Virus record (IMG/VR): IMGVR_UViG_3300049893_000399
Coordinates: 1-49,718 of that record
Source: a virus
Reading direction: 5' to 3' (one strand)
Length of the DNA stretch: 49,718 nt
In this document: piece by piece, positions 49,216 through 49,718 of the stretch
How positions within the stretch are numbered: position 1 is the first letter of the stretch
Layout: each line of letters begins with the position of its first letter
Position numbers and translations under genes: made by a program
Notes under the pieces: model-generated
Databases searched by the model: none
Told to the model about the DNA's origin: nothing
What the model saw: the letters and a program-made list of their open reading frames with translations, nothing else

Positions 49216-49718
49216 TTTAGATTATACGAAGGTCTAATACACTCCGCCCCCGCATATCTAGAATCTTCTTCTTCATTACCCTCAGTTGGCATTATCTCTG
49301 ATACCTTAGCATTATATAAAGCTAGCATCTGTTGATAACGAGGATAATCACCAAGCTCTAAAAAGCCTCTCCAAGCAGCCCCGAATACTAAACATTCATG
49401 CCAAACATCTGGTATAGTAGTCTGTGGATTAGATACGCTTAAATCAGCTAAAGTAATAGTGTACTTAATAACTATCGTATATACATCATTAGGTGTAGGT
49501 ATTAACTTAATACCACATCCTTCACGAGTATAATACTTAGGAAAATCTTCTGCGCTAGTACTTTCGTTATATAACTCTTCTGCTTCTCTTGGGCTACGAC
49601 GATCTAATGGTATATGCTGACCACTAGAATCAACTATAAATAATCCTATTAGATAATCAAAACTAGTAGGAAGATCATAGTATCTAGTCCCAGCAACAGT
49701 AACAAATGTGCCACTAGC
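49212..49718 (-). CDS. Head-tail adaptor protein, C-terminal part (gene cut by window end)
   Basis: It continues the frame that starts at 302 on the circle; the stop TGA is at 49212-49214. The fragment includes IVIKYTITLADLSVSNPQTT, PDVWHECLVFGAAWRGFLEL and an acidic end with EEEDSRY. Together with 1-302 (less the 152-base overlap) it encodes 218 residues. Bases 49567-49718 duplicate the window start with one difference. Confidence 0.75.
   Translation of the reverse strand, partial: ASGTFVTVAGTRYYDLPTSFDYLIGLFIVDSSGQHIPLDRRSPREAEELYNESTSAEDFPKYYTREGCGIKLIPTPNDVYTIVIKYTITLADLSVSNPQTTIPDVWHECLVFGAAWRGFLELGDYPRYQQMLALYNAKVSEIMPTEGNEEEDSRYAGAECIRPSYNLK
49567..49718. repeat. Terminal redundancy, right copy
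   Basis: A copy of 1-152 with G instead of A at 49693. See the left copy. Confidence 0.9.

Noticed and set aside
1-49718. Prophage or mobile-element features (integrase, att sites, transposase, CRISPR)
   Set aside because: No integrase, recombinase, repressor or regularly spaced repeat array was found; the tandem ends are explained by circular overlap.

Overview
The window is a complete or near-complete genome of a tailed phage, probably a podovirus. It is AT-rich and densely packed. The last 152 bases repeat the first 152 with one mismatch, so the sequence closes into a circle of about 49,566 bp and the adaptor gene is cut by the linear ends. I see no integrase, repressor, transposase or CRISPR array. 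Virion genes (short-tail adaptor, nozzle-like protein, internal proteins, 2034-residue giant protein, tailspike) point to a lytic podovirus. No phage RNA polymerase is visible, and the promoters are sigma70-like (TTGACN, 16-17 bp, TAnnnT), so host RNA polymerase is probably used. An inner-membrane spanin-like protein, a lipoprotein and an M15 endolysin suggest a Gram-negative host, otherwise unidentified.

Layout. A divergent control region (11578-12400) holds a leftward late promoter with three phased TTCCAC boxes, an AT-rich stretch, three families of short repeats and two rightward promoters. Leftward from it runs the late block: tailspike, small genes, terminase, portal, scaffold, capsid and adaptor. 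Across the circle join it continues with fiber, lysis genes, collagen-like fiber, neck/tail proteins, a GNAT protein, internal virion proteins and the giant protein, ending at 33318. Rightward (12401-33343) runs the early/middle block. It begins with small genes between long stretches rich in RNA-like secondary structure, with tRNA-Ile(UAU). It continues with an SNF2 helicase, many small genes, tRNA-Leu(UAA), a recombination group (Cas4-like nuclease, RecA-like ATPase, likely SSB), two further structured RNAs, a GroES-like protein and the replication genes.

The most unusual coding feature is the family A DNA polymerase. It is split into a UDG + exonuclease + partial polymerase gene and a separate palm/fingers gene, broken just before motif A. 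About 2.2 kb of other genes sits between the halves: zinc ribbon, Tad2/DUF2829, ThyX, DUF3310 and tiny membrane proteins. Tad2 and an Acb2/Tad1-like protein suggest that the phage counters nucleotide-signalling defences (Thoeris, CBASS). The giant virion protein carries an ADP-ribosyltransferase-like domain and a C-terminal amidoligase-like domain. The non-coding stretches contain several cloverleaf or multi-stem elements that are not standard tRNAs and deserve RNA-level checks.
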